Origin: Diorhabda sublineata
Taxonomy: Eukaryota > Arthropoda > Insecta > Coleoptera > Chrysomelidae
Direction of reading: 5' to 3'
Length of the DNA: 64,000 nt
Assembly: GCF_026230105.1 (NCBI RefSeq)
Contig: NC_079476.1
Span: forward strand, 13,406,709 to 13,470,708
The notes under the pieces are model-generated. The model ran no database searches. It had not been told where the DNA came from and saw only the letters and a program-made list of their open reading frames with translations. Positions 45,148 through 56,033 of this stretch are shown here, one piece after another. Made by a program: the position numbers and the translations under genes. The stretch's first letter is position 1. Each line of letters opens with the position of its first letter.

Positions 45148-45149
<2 letters not shown>

Positions 45150-46523
45150 CCGTCTTCCGATTCCCAGTTTCCATTTTTCTCGATCTTCTCAAAGATCTTC
45201 TTCCAATCCTCTCTCTCGAATATCCTTCTCGATACCTTCTCTTCAACTTAATCTTGGTCTTCCTCTCTTTCTTCTTCCTTGTGGTGCCCAATTTAAAATT
45301 TGTTTGGGTATGCGGTCTTCAGGCATTCTTTGGACATGTCTGTACCATCTTAACTGATTCACCCTAATGTCTTCCGTAATCGTGTGTTGCACCTTCATGA
45401 TCTCCCTGATTCTGTCGTTTCTTATTTTTTCCAGTCTTGATATTCCTGCCGCGCGTCTCCAATAATCCATTTCTGTGGCTTCAAGCATTTTGACTGTTTT
45501 TTCTTTTAGAGGCCAGACTTCGCTACTATATGTTGTTATACTTTTTATTATGCTATTGTATATTCGATGTTTGTTTTCCTTGGATATTTGTTTGTCTATT
45601 TAGTTGTCTTATTGCTTGTCTTCCTTGGTTATTTCTTTGTGCTATTGCTTTATCTAATCTTCCATCATTAGTGATGATCATGCCTAGGTATTTGTATTTT
45701 GTACAATGACTTATTTTTTGTTGTGTTTCTTCAAGTATTAAATTTTGTTATTCTCCTCCAATACACATATATTCCGTTTTACTAAAATTTACTTCTAGAC
45801 CCCATTTCCTGTATTCCTCTACTAGCTTTCTTGTCATATATTCTAAGTCTTCGTAGTCCTGTGCCAAGATTATTTGGTCATCTGCAAAACACAGGGTATA
45901 TAGTGTGGAATCGATTAGTGGAATGCCCATGTTCTTACATTTCCTTTTCCAGTGTGCTAGTGCGTGTTCCAGGTATATCTTGAAGAGTGTGGGCGACAGA
46001 CAGCATCCTTGTTTTAACCCCTTTTTGACGGAGAATCCTTTTGAGACCTTGTTTCCTATTTTTACTTGTGATTTACTGTTTTCATAAAGCTTTTGTACTG
46101 CTTTTATTAGGGCCGCATTTATATTTGTTCTTTCCAAGGCATCCCATAGTTTTGTTTGCGGTACGCTGTCATATGCTTTTTTAAGGTCAACATACAAAAG
46201 GTGGAGTTCTTGATTTTTGGCGGTTTTCTTATCAATTATCTTCGAAATCGTAAATAAATGATCAATAGTCGACCTCCCCGCTCTGAAGCCTGCCTGTTCT
46301 TCTGCCTCCATGTTGCAATATTCCTGTTCGATTTTATTTTTTATGATTTTTCCATAAATTCTGGATATTGTACACAGCACTGTAAGTCCCCGGTAGTTGT
46401 CGCAATTTTCTCTGTCCCCTTTTTTATATACGGTAGTCATATAAGATGTTTTCCACTCTTGGGGTAGCGCTTCACCATTTATACACTTCTGGAAAAGCAT
46501 TTGAAGATGAGAAAAAAGTTCGA
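45148..46523 (-). pseudogene. RTE reverse transcriptase, 3' part
   Basis: The open frame 45748-46520 covers the reverse transcriptase core from MLFQKCINGEALPQEWKTSY through KKGDRENCDNYRGLTVL, EEQAGFRAGRSTIDHLFTIS, LLYVDLKKAYDSVPQ (first catalytic aspartate), GLKQGCCLSPTLFKIYLEHA and TLCFADDQIILAQDYED (FADD motif, the catalytic pair). One stop after CIGGE and a frameshift follow. The C-terminal part is at 45243-45488 (EMDYWRRAAGISRLEKIRND, RVNQLRWYRHVQRMPEDRIP, GRRKRGRPRLS), with a further frameshift before the REKWKLGIGRRR-type end at the (TA)n tail. It would have copied RNA into DNA at the target site. It is inactive here because of the breaks and the inversion. Confidence 0.85.
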
Positions 46524-46686
46524 AAAAAAAATCCGATTTAAAACCCTGGTCCTCCAGGTTGGGGGTTGAGGCGTCGGGCCAACCCCTCGATACTCGTAAA
46601 AACGAATAAAGGTTAAAAATCCCAGTCAAAAGCCTCGGAATAGGAAAAGTAAAAAATTAAGACGACCAAAGCAACAGAAACGGAAA

Positions 46687-48139
46687 ATGAATTTAGGAAC
46701 ATGGAACGTACAAGGCCTCTCCACCAAAATTAATGAAGTTCTACGAGAAATAAGACAACTAAATATGGATATAGTGGTGCTAACGGAAACAAAGAAGAAA
46801 GGACAAGGTTCAGAAAATTTGGGTCATTATGATCACTTCTATTCGGGAATATCTAAGGACAAACGAGCTCAGAAAGGAGTATTTATATTAATTAAGAAAA
46901 GTTTAAGAAAATACGTGTCATCGTGGGAAGCAGTCAATCAACGAATTATCAAAATAAATATAGCTATTTGCGGAAACAAAACGACAGTCATAGGAACATA
47001 TGGGGTAAATGAAGACGACACAGTAAATAACAAAGATGACTATTTTGAATGTTTGTCTGAAGAAATTTCTAAAGTAGGCACCTCAAGAGAGGTAATTATC
47101 CTAGGAGACCTAAATGCAAGAACAGTCAAAAAAATAGACGATCAGATAGTAGGAAGATTCGGGGAAGAAGTAACAAATGATAATGTAAACAGACTTAATA
47201 CATTATGCCAACAAAATACATTAAAAATACTGAATGGCTTCTTCCAACACAAAATGATACATAAATACACATGGGTACAGCATACACGGGACTTAAGATC
47301 TATTATAGACTATATAATAATGAGACAAAACACAAAAATTAGAATACAGGATGTTAAAGTACAAAGAGGGGCAAACTGTGGCAGCGACCACTTCTTACTT
47401 AGAACAAAAATTTTACCTTTCATGCAGATAAATAAAATAGACAGCAACAAGAAAAAGCATTTGAAATAAAAATTAATAGATTCAATCTAAATAGCTTACA
47501 AGAGGAAAGTGTAAAGAACTTATATCAAAAACGTCTAGATGGAAAACTGGTACAGGAAAATTTTGACAATCCGAAACAACACTACAGCTTTATCAAAAGA
47601 AGCATGATTGCTGCAGCGGAAGAAGCCCTGGGAAGATCCGATAACACTAGAAGACCAAGAACGTACTGGTGGGACAAGGAAATTGAGGATCTCATAAACA
47701 ATAAGAAAGTAAAGTTCTCCAAGTTTCTATGCACGAAAAATGATAATGATAAAAGAAATTTTAAAGAAGCACAGACAAAAGTAAGAAAAGCTATAACAAA
47801 ACAGAAAAACGAGACATGGGAAAAGACCTGCACTCAAATAAACAACTACCTAGGAGGCACCAGAAACACAGAAAGTTGGAAAACCTTAAAATCTCTTCGA
47901 GAAGATAGATCAAATAATCTTATATCGCCAATAACATTAGAAAAATGGGATGAGTACTTCTCTAAATTGTTTACAGAAACAAGACCAGAGTTCAAAAATC
48001 AAAAACAGGACAATATAAACATCATCACATCTCCGCTTAGAATTACAATTAAAGAAGTAAAAGACGGTTGTCAGTCACTAAAGAATCGAAAATCTCCAGG
48101 CCCGGATCAAATAGTACCAGAGTTAATTAAAAATGGCAC
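46687..48139 (+). pseudogene. RTE AP-endonuclease and linker (inverted 5' part)
   Basis: The first frame (46687-47469, 260 codons) is an apurinic-type endonuclease: MNLGTWNVQGLSTKINEVLR, IVVLTETKKKGQG (catalytic E), TTVIGTYGVNEDD, IILGDLNARTVKK (D and N), RSIIDYIIMRQN and GANCGSDHFLLRTKI (SDH). All recognised active-site motifs are present. The A at about 47465 run leads to a frameshift. 47604-48139 continues with the linker (TYWWDKEIEDLINNKKVKFS, WDEYFSKLFTETRP) and enters the reverse transcriptase at SLKNRKSPGPDQIVPELIKN. The same domain is often annotated in databases as craniofacial development protein 2-like, because that gene derives from an RTE endonuclease. The nick it makes starts target-primed reverse transcription. 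Confidence 0.85.
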
Positions 48140-48150
48140 TGAAAAAACAT
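48140..48150. repeat. Target-site duplication of the RTE LINE, right copy
   Basis: TGAAAAAACAT, identical to 45075-45085. The match overlaps LINE codons by microhomology (ACTGAAAAA). Confidence 0.75.
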
Positions 48151-48210
48151 TTAAATCGCAAAGTGAAGATAAAAAAATGAAAAACGAACGTGTGCACGCT
48201 TATCGATTGT

Positions 48211-48428
48211 AATTTTGGTTTTCTTAACGAAAAATTCGTTTTTAAAAAATATATTTATTCAAGCAATTACAAATTTATTGTTAGAGATCTGAACAGAGAA
48301 TGAATTATATTAAATGATATTACAAGAAAGTAAGATTTATCTACATATGTTATTAAGTAACAATTTCTCAGAAAGTATAATGTTTCTGCTGCGCTCTTAA
48401 GTTTCCTTGATAAGCGACGTATGTAACG
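48211..48428 (-). repeat. 3' LTR
   Basis: 218 bp, nearly identical to 55816-56033. On the minus strand it starts near GTTACATACG and ends AATT. It is preceded by the polypurine tract. Confidence 0.9.
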
Positions 48429-48441
48429 CCTCCCTCCTTAA
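48428..48441 (-). promoter_or_regulatory. Polypurine tract
   Basis: The minus strand reads AAGGAGGGAGGC directly before the 3' LTR, the expected primer for plus-strand DNA synthesis. It overlaps the end of env. Confidence 0.8.
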
Positions 48442-50418
48442 GTCTCGAAAAGTATGGATTGACTTTTCGATTTTTGGGCCTTTTCCAGGTTTTCTTGACT
48501 TTTTTCTTTTGTGTGTTTTTTGCATAATAAAATTTTTGATTTGAATTTGAACAAGACACCTGCTATTAAAATAATGAATATTATCGCTAAAAGGCTTTCG
48601 ATTATTGTAATATGACTCTGTGTATTGGAAATTTCTTGGATCGGCTTCAATTTTCTTGACAATTCGTTGATTTGGAAAAGATCACCGAGATTGAGATTTG
48701 TTATGTTATATTTTTCGTAATGTTTTGAAGTTGATAATTTGTTTGTTTCTAATTTAGGCAGGACAAATGGTTTACCGTAACTGATTTCGTCGTCATTGAT
48801 GTATCGTTGATTATTGAACCATAGTTCACAATGTTTTGGGATTTTGACAAGTGATGGTTCTTCTATTTCGAGGTATTGATCGGATTGACATTTTGAAAGT
48901 ATTTTTTCTTGTTGAATCGGCATTATCAGGACTTCTTGTGCTGTAACTTGTTGAATGATTGTTTCTTCGATATTGACTTCTAGGATTTGGCAATCATCGA
49001 GAGAGTTCCCTTCAAGTAGACTAAGGGTGCAATTATCCCTTTGGACAAAATTTTGACGGCAATAGTAGGTACCTTCGAGTGGTGGACATTCTTCTTTTTC
49101 TGATTGGGTTTCATATTGCGTTCGTGCCAGGTAAGGGAATTTAGGAGTGTACATTTTATTATTTTGGATTATTGGAAAAAGGTGGTAAAATTCAAATGTT
49201 TCGGAGATGAGTATAGGTACGTGGATAGCAAAGACTAATTTCGAATCAATGATTGATACTTAAGTTCCAATAAATTCATAGTATGTTAAAATGTTAAAAA
49301 ATTTAGGAATCTGTTTTCTGAATATAGTTTTCCTAAATGTTGAATTATGTCCAGTATCTCGTAACTAGAAATTATAGACGTATGTACAGAATTAAGTTTA
49401 GAAAATACAACTGCGTTCTCAATATTATCTATAAACGTTATTGTTGACTGACAATCTAAATTAATCTGATACAACATACTTTGAAACGTTAGATAACTTT
49501 CTAGTGTTTCAATTTTGTTATATACAGATGCTGAAAATAGTTGTAACCCATTATTAAAGTTTGCTTGATTTTTATTTAAAATAGTAATTGACTTATTGTA
49601 ATGATCAATGAGTTTCTTACAGAGAGAAATTTGAAGGTTAGTTTCATGGATAATGTTCTTTTGATTTTGTTGTAATAAAGTAATTGCGTTATCGTATTTT
49701 ATCTCGTCATCTGAATCGAGGTTTCCAAATAGCCATTTGTTTATTTTACCAACGCCATTTAGAAAGCCTCTTCGATTTCTGATATGAGGATTCAAATTTT
49801 CGAATTTTTTCTGTACAATGTTGATCAAATACTCTTGTAATGATAAATGAGTTTCTTATAGAGAGAAATTTGAAGGTTAGTATCATGGATAATGTTCTTT
49901 TGATTTTGTTGTAATAAAGTAATTGCGTTATCGTATTTGATCTCGTCATCTGAATCGAGGTTTCCAAATAACCATTTGTATATTTTACCAACGCCATTTA
50001 GAAAGCCTCTTCGATTTCTGATATAAGGATTCAAATTTTCAAATTTTTTCTGTACAATGTTGATCAAATACTCCGTTCTTATTAACATGTTCTGTGCTAA
50101 AGCGTGATAGGATATAGTGTTTGTAGTGGTTACAGTTGTAATACTATTTTTTATGTAATTGAAATGCGTAACTAGACTATCTATTTGCTTAATAAGTTGG
50201 CTTAAATCTAAATAATGTAAAAACATATGTTTACTATACACTAATCTAGCGTTTCCTAATTGGATAGGAAGAAGTAAGTTTTGAATTTTCGTAACCTGTA
50301 TATCTTCTACACTACAGGTCGCATGAAATACGCGAAGAATCAGGTAAAGCATCAGGATTCGCGTGCTTGTTGACATCCTGTAACAATTTCCGAACATTAC
50401 TTCTTGGTTTTCGGACAA
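48438..50418 (-). pseudogene. env: Errantivirus-type envelope gene, broken
   Basis: The reading order on the minus strand is 50418-49825, 49828-49286 and 49154-48438. The first part starts with a hydrophobic signal-like stretch (LMLYLILRVFHATCS). It contains a furin-type basic site before a conserved glycine-rich segment (IRNRRG followed by FLNGVGKI), as in insect retroviral Env proteins. The last part has a strongly hydrophobic membrane anchor near its C-terminus (SLLAIIFIILIAGVLF) and a basic tail. A 239-bp tandem duplication (49596-49834 and 49835-50073) repeats the cleavage-site region and shifts the frame. A further break lies between 49286 and 49154. It would have been a membrane glycoprotein for cell entry. 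This copy is not functional. Confidence 0.85.
49596..50073. repeat. 239-bp tandem duplication within env
   Basis: Two adjacent units, 49596-49834 and 49835-50073, about 96 percent identical, both start TTGTAATGAT and end in GTTGATCAAATACTC. 239 is not a multiple of three, so it disrupts the frame. Confidence 0.9.
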
Positions 50419-50606
50419 TACTTTTATGATACGTACCTTTATCGGTTTTAAGCAGAATACCTTTCTCTGATTATTTTAGTTTGTTTAAATTTAGGGAGTT
50501 TCTTATTTCTGAATTTAGTTTTTACGTAGGCGGTTTTTTGATTTGAATAGTCTAAAGGTTCGGACCTTTTCCTATTTAATTTCTCTATAACCTTTTGTTT
50601 AGTTTG

Positions 50607-53600
50607 TTAGTTTTGTTGTTTAATTTTTTCGTATAAGCGTTTACTGGTTTCTTTGTGATTTTTAACGTATTGAGATATAACTAAATGATCATTCAGGTCA
50701 AACGGGTCAGGATTGTTTATATGTCCTTTGATAATTTCGAAAGGCGTGAATTTGGTTAAAGTATGAACTGAATTGTTATAACTAAGAATCGCGTGTTTCG
50801 TTATTTTATCCGGTGTCAAATTTTTATTATCTTCCTGTATACATCGATAATGTTCTAAAATACTTGAATGAAATCGTTCAACTGGCGAGTTGGAATTGAT
50901 ATTTTTCGCTGTGGTATGATGCAATTCTATACGGTGAAGTTTGCAAAAGTCTTCTAAATCGAAATTCTTAAATTCAGAACCACTATCTGTTGTTATTTTT
51001 TGAGGTAGTCCATGGTGAGTAATGAAATTTAGTAAAGAGTCTACTGTGGAAAATCCTGTGACACTTACTATGGGGTAAGCTTGTCCGTAACGCGAAAAAA
51101 AATCAATTACTGTTAAATAATTTTTATTTGCAATTTTAAAAACATCCATATGTACATGCTCAAACGGCTTAGACGCTGTGGGTGTTAGGCTAAATTTGTC
51201 CGTAACGCGAAAAAGAATCAATTACTGTTAAATAATTTTTATTTGCAATTTTAAAAACATCCATATGTACATGCTCAAACGGCTTAGACGCTATCGTATT
51301 TATTTTTCAAGCATGTGTCGCAATTATTGCTAAAATTTTCTACATCTTCGATCATTTTAGGCCAGTAGTATCTACAACTAAGAGATGTTTTAACTTCGTT
51401 ATGCCCCTATGACCTGATTTATATATATGATGATATTTAATTTTTTCTAATTGCTCTTCTTTTGTTTCAATATCTGTTACTGATTTGGTACACATCCTAA
51501 ATTTAAATGCAGAATTCTTAAACATATTTTGTGCAGTTACAATAAATATTCTCGATAAGGGTTCGTTCTGGAAATAAATTGCATAATTTTTTCTGGGGTC
51601 AATATATTCTTTAATGAAGGTTATTATATTGTTTTCGATGTCAATTACCGGTAATGTAACGTATAGACGAGTATTTTCGAATACTCTCTCTCTTCTGACC
51701 TTAAAGGTATTTATTTGACCATTAGTAAGATATATTTGATTTTTATACATATTTAATGGTTTTTCGGTAATTGGAATTGATAGAATGGGATTTTCAACAG
51801 ATGTATGTACTGTTTCGATGTCTTCGTTATTATTAGGATTCGGTTCTTCCGTTATAGGTAATATTGGTAAATTATTGCTTACGAGATTTCCTATATTTGA
51901 ATCGTTTTGGTTAGATTTATTTAAATCTAATATATTGGTAAGATCTAAATTATCTAAATTCGGTAGAGTACTTTAATTGATTCTATCAAATTCTTCATTC
52001 ATTATTTCATCGATGTCACTTTGACATCCATTGATGCAGTTTCTAATGCATTTATATCGGTATATCGAGATAATGCATCAGCTGCTTTGTTACTTTTACC
52101 TTTCAAATATTTTATATCGTACTCAAATTCCTCAAGTTTAAGGCGCCAGCGTATAAGACGTGAATTGGGCTCTTTTAATGACATGAGCCATTGCAATGGT
52201 TTATGATCTGAAAAAATTGTGAATTTTTGACCAAATAAAAACGGTCGAAAATATTTACACGACCAGACTATCGAAAGTAACTCTTTCTCGATTGTAGAAT
52301 AATTTATTTCTGCTGAATTAAGTGTTCTACTAGCATAACAAATAGGATGATTATTTTGAGATAGAATAGCACCTATGGCATATTTAGAAGCGTCAGTAGT
52401 TAATTCGAAAGGTTTACTGAAATCGGGATACGCAAGGACTGGTTCTGAAATTAAAATGTTTTTACAAGTATTGAAGCAATTAATAAATTCTTCTGTGTGT
52501 TTAATTATGTGATCCTTCTTTAGACATATCGTCATCGGTTTCGTAATTTGAGCAAAATTTTTTATAAACTTCCTATAGTAACCTACTAGTCCTAAAAAGG
52601 ATTTGATATCTTTAGCGGCTTTTGGGATAGGGAAATTTTGAATTGCTTTGATTTTATTCGGATTAGGTTTTATCCCTTGAGGAGTTACAACGTGACCTAG
52701 ATATACTTCCTTGCGAAGAAACTCACACTTGTCTAGTTGTATCTTAAGCTCTGCGTGGTGGAGTTTTGAAAATACCAATTTCAAATTTTGTATGTTCTCT
52801 TGAAGGCTAGTACTGAATATGATGTCATCCATGTATACCATGCATATTTTGCATGTCTTTTGGATGTAGAAGGGGCATTTTTAAGACCGAAAGGCATTCT
52901 AAGGTACTCGTAATGTCCTCCATCTACGATGAAAGCTGTTTTTTCTATAGAACATTCGCTCATTTGTATTTGATGGAAGCCGCTTGCCAAGTCGAGGGTA
53001 GTAAAATAGTGGGCTCGACCTAATATATCGGATATATTGGAAAGAGGGTACCTGTCATCAATTGTCTTTTCATTAATTTTCCGGTAATCAACTACCAGTC
53101 TCCATTTTTGGGTATTTGATGCGTCCATTTTCTTTTTGACAACATATCGGGGAGCTCCAAGGGGAACAGGACAGTCTAATTACGTTTTTATCTAACATCT
53201 CTTGAATTTGTCTCTTAATTTCCTCTCTGTGGACGTAGGGATATCTGTAAGATTTAGTGTGAACCGGTACCTCGTCTTTGGTTCTTATAATATGTTTAAC
53301 ATTTGAAGTGAAAGTCAATTTATCCCCTGGTTTTAAAAATAAATCAGAATATTCTTTACACAACGAAATCATTTTTTGTTTTTCTTCTTTATTCATGTGA
53401 TTTGTACGAATTAATTCGGTAATATTGTCATTAGGTTTTATAAAATTATTTTCATCAAAATCATTAGCAAAGCTTTCAAATTTAAAGAGTTCATATTGTG
53501 AATATTTAAATGGAGTAACTTGAATTGGTTTTCGTAATGTTATCGTTATCGAATTATTTGTGTGATTTTGAATTTCTATTGGTGCGAAACCGTTTCTCGC

Positions 53601-54110
53601 TGTAGATAAAATTTGTGGAATTATTATATTTTCTATTTTTCGAGCGTCTACAATAATATCCCCATTATCTATATTTACGGGTAATTTCTTTATCGTTTTT
53701 TCTCCGGGGTCTATTGAAAAAGAAAACTTAATATCGTTTACTTTTCTATACTTAAAAAGTAATCTTAAGTGAGGTCCTAATAGTTCTCGATTAGTTAGAT
53801 CAATATTTATATTCATACCTATTAAATCTTGAATACCGAGAATTCCATCAAAATAATTGTGAAAATCATATAGTATAAAATCGATTTGATAGTTTTTATT
53901 TTTTAGTTCAGGAAATGCAGGAATAAGCGCTCGATACCTAACGTTTTTACTTCCAAGACTAGTAGATATAGTAGTATCAGAATGATTAATTGTATCTGGA
54001 AACTATTTTTCGGCAATATAAGGTCTTATTATTGATTTAGAGCTACCAGTATCGATAGCAATTTAATTTTTGGATTTGCAATTTCTATATATGGTAGCGG
54101 ATTAACTGAA
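50607..54110 (-). pseudogene. pol: pol: protease, reverse transcriptase, RNase H, integrase, with breaks
   Basis: Protease: AIDTGSSKSIIRP at about 54030-54070 retains the DTGS active site. Reverse transcriptase: 53088-53816 ends in the region before the palm. 52781-53128 has TTLDLASGFHQIQM (first aspartate) and MPFGLKNAPS. 52002-52841 begins MVYMDDIIFS (YMDD catalytic pair) and continues into RNase H (FELTTDASKYAIGAIL, IFSDHKPLQWLM, NKAADALSR). Integrase: 51352-51750 contains the zinc-binding start (HHIYKSGHRGITKLKH). 50607-51221 has VHMDVFKI, ITTDSGSEFKN and SPVERFHSSILEHYR, the D,D,E triad. At least three frameshifts occur, one caused by a 115-bp tandem repeat. The enzymes would mature Gag-Pol, copy the RNA and integrate the DNA. 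Confidence 0.9.
51083..51291. repeat. 115-bp-offset tandem duplication within integrase
   Basis: 51083-51176 and 51198-51291 are almost identical (GTCCGTAACGCGAAAAA...CAAACGGCTTAGACGCT). The offset of 115 bases shifts the reading frame just before the first integrase aspartate. Confidence 0.9.
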
Positions 54111-54123
54111 AGTATATTTATTT

Positions 54124-55428
54124 CTATGTTTTCCCGTCTGATGGACGAGCTGTTTGAAAATTCTCATCGCGATTGGCTTCGTCGTTTTCGTCAAATTCTA
54201 TTTCGTCATATTCATCATATTGATTGTCGTGATTATAGTCTGAATTACCATATTGATTTAAGAATAACTCTTCGGAAACGAAGTTTGGTTTAGCGTTTGG
54301 ATTTGATCGGAAAAATCTATTATTATTATTATTATTATTGATAGGTTTTCGAGTACGTTCAGTAAAATTACGTGATGTTGTGGACATCGGTTCAGGTGTT
54401 GGTAATTGGTTTTGTGGAATTTGGTTAGGTTTGAATACATTTTTGGGAGGGCCGAATACTTGTGGATTAGTAAAATATCTTTTATTTTGTGGTATGGATT
54501 GAATAGGTATCGGCTGATTTGGCCAACTTTCTCTATTTTGTACGGAATTTGGTTGGTAGTATTGACGATTGCTATAAGAATTCGGGTATTTGTTAACAGG
54601 TGTGTTATTTGGTACATAATTTTGATACGTATTAGGATTTTTATAAAAATTTGAATTGTCTCTTTGAGAATTTTGGCTATGCGCATGCTGTCTATTACCA
54701 TTATTAGGTGTATTTTGTTGATTATTTTTATCGTTTAAAGAACCGTACAGTCTTTCAAAATTTTCGAATTCGGCCACATAGGCCATCGCGTCTTCTAAAG
54801 AATGTGGTTTTCGTAAATGCATATTATTTTTAAGAGTACCGTCGCACCCTGCAATAAACGTATTTAAAGCGGTTTTATCGTATTGATTTATTTGACAATT
54901 TCTTTCTTCAGCAGTTATATTGGGGTCATTGCTAATTCTTTGAATTACACTACTACGAATTAATTGAAGTCTACTTCCAAAATCAATAAGATGCTCGTTT
55001 TTTAATGGTTTGGCCCTGATCAACTCTTGCACAAGACAATTTAAATCCCTTCTATCTGCAAAACACTGTAATAAGGCCGTTTTTAATTTTGGCCAAGTAT
55101 TTAATTCAACTCTGTTCCCGACCGTGAAGGCTGCTTTACCTTCTAATTTCTCTTGAATACATTCTATAATGTGTAAATTTAATGCTGCATCATTATAAAT
55201 TTTATATGACTCTATTAAATGCTCACACCTTGTAATAAATTTATTCAAATATTCACTGTCACCGTTAATAGGTTTAATATTTGATAATTTGGATTTGAAA
55301 AGATCCCAATTCATTATAGGAGGAGCCATTTTGTTAGTACCAGTTTGTTCTACGTTATTTTCGACTAAAGAAATATTATTGAACAATTGAACTATGTTAT
55401 CGAGATTACTAGAGTTTAATTCACTCAT
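54124..55428 (-). CDS. gag: Gag polyprotein of the LTR retrotransposon
   Basis: An uninterrupted 434-codon frame directly after the leader. Residues 35-245 form a helical capsid-like domain (MNWDLFKSKLSNIKPINGDS, HIIECIQEKLEGKAAFTVGN, LVQELIRAKPLKNEHLIDFG), comparable with gypsy-class capsids. From residue about 250 the chain becomes Asn/Gln/Pro-rich and basic, then ends in an acidic tail (YDEYDEIEFDENDEANRDEN). No CCHC zinc knuckle is visible, as in several errantiviruses where basic residues replace it. It would assemble the cytoplasmic particle and package RNA. It is the only intact gene of this element. Start chosen at the first ATG (MSELNSSNLDN). Confidence 0.9.
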   Translation of the reverse strand: MSELNSSNLDNIVQLFNNISLVENNVEQTGTNKMAPPIMNWDLFKSKLSNIKPINGDSEYLNKFITRCEHLIESYKIYNDAALNLHIIECIQEKLEGKAAFTVGNRVELNTWPKLKTALLQCFADRRDLNCLVQELIRAKPLKNEHLIDFGSRLQLIRSSVIQRISNDPNITAEERNCQINQYDKTALNTFIAGCDGTLKNNMHLRKPHSLEDAMAYVAEFENFERLYGSLNDKNNQQNTPNNGNRQHAHSQNSQRDNSNFYKNPNTYQNYVPNNTPVNKYPNSYSNRQYYQPNSVQNRESWPNQPIPIQSIPQNKRYFTNPQVFGPPKNVFKPNQIPQNQLPTPEPMSTTSRNFTERTRKPINNNNNNNRFFRSNPNAKPNFVSEELFLNQYGNSDYNHDNQYDEYDEIEFDENDEANRDENFQTARPSDGKT

Positions 55429-55800
55429 AAATTGATAATTTCTTTTTTATTAATTATATACGTTTTTGAAACTTTAAAACTTAATAATCAATACTATCTT
55501 TCCGAAATCCGAAAAAAGGTAGGAAAGGCAAGAAGAGGACAATAAGGCACTTACGTTTCTGAAGAACAGGTTTTTAAAATCTTCTCCCTCGATGATTCCC
55601 TGTTACCTCCAATGTTCACCGTTAAAGGGCTATTGCACGATAATTGCTAGTCTAATATTGTTTGTTGGATTCGCACTTAAAACGTTGAAACGTTAAAGCC
55701 ATGAAGTCACTAAACTATTTAACTATTTCGCACGATCCGAAATTTTGTTACGCACCGTATGCCCGTAATAGCGATTTTTGATTTCCACGACTTGCGCGAT

Positions 55801-55816
55801 CCTATTGACTGCGCCA
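55801..55816 (-). promoter_or_regulatory. tRNA primer-binding site
   Basis: The minus strand reads TGGCGCAGTCAATAGG immediately inside the 5' LTR, overlapping it by one base. It matches the TGGCGCAGTCGGTAGG type used by the 17.6/297 group, attributed to a tRNA-Ser primer. Confidence 0.85.
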
Positions 55817-56033
55817 ATTTTGGTTTTCTTAACGAAAAATTCGTTTTTAAAAAATATATTTATTCAAGCAATTACAAGTTTATTGTTAGAGATCTGAACA
55901 GAGAATGAATTATATTAAATGATATTACAAGAAATTAAGATTTATCTACATATGTTGTTAAGTAACAATTTCTCAGAAAGTATAATGTTTCTGCTGGGCT
56001 TTTAAGTTTCCTTGATAAGCGGCGTATGTGACT
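55816..56033 (-). repeat. 5' LTR
   Basis: 218 bp, starting AGTCACATACG on the minus strand and ending AATT. It should contain promoter and polyadenylation signals. TTTATTCAAGCAATTAC lies near its end. Confidence 0.9.

Larger units (their letters stand above)
45086..48139 (-). mobile_element. RTE-like LINE with 5' inversion (twin priming)
   Basis: The 3' portion (reverse transcriptase to tail) lies on the minus strand at 45148-46523. The 5' portion (5' UTR, endonuclease, linker, start of reverse transcriptase) lies on the plus strand at about 46530-48139. The two meet head to head at about 46525. The inverted part ends in codons for ELIKNGTEK and the other part starts in codons for LFSHLQMLFQK, adjacent positions of the same protein, so nothing is missing. 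Both outer edges carry TGAAAAAACAT. This is the structure produced by twin priming during LINE integration. Total about 3.05 kb, normal for RTE. Confidence 0.85.
48211..56033 (-). mobile_element. Ty3/gypsy errantivirus-type LTR retrotransposon, complete
   Basis: The element of 7823 bp is read on the minus strand: 5' LTR 55816-56033, primer-binding site, gag, pol, env, polypurine tract, 3' LTR 48211-48428. Flanking TTGT is duplicated at 48207-48210 and 56034-56037, a 4-bp target duplication. The two 218-bp LTRs are the same length and differ at about 8 positions (about 4 percent), so the insertion is old but recognisable. Gene order and an env gene place it with insect errantiviruses (gypsy, 17.6, 297). 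gag is open. pol and env contain frame breaks. Confidence 0.95.

Noticed and set aside
45056..45367. Open frame of 103 codons on the plus strand with Ile-Tyr repeats
   Set aside because: Antisense to the LINE C-terminus and (TA)n tail.
54258..54701. 147-codon minus-strand frame rich in Ile
   Set aside because: Alternative frame of the Asn-rich gag C-terminus.
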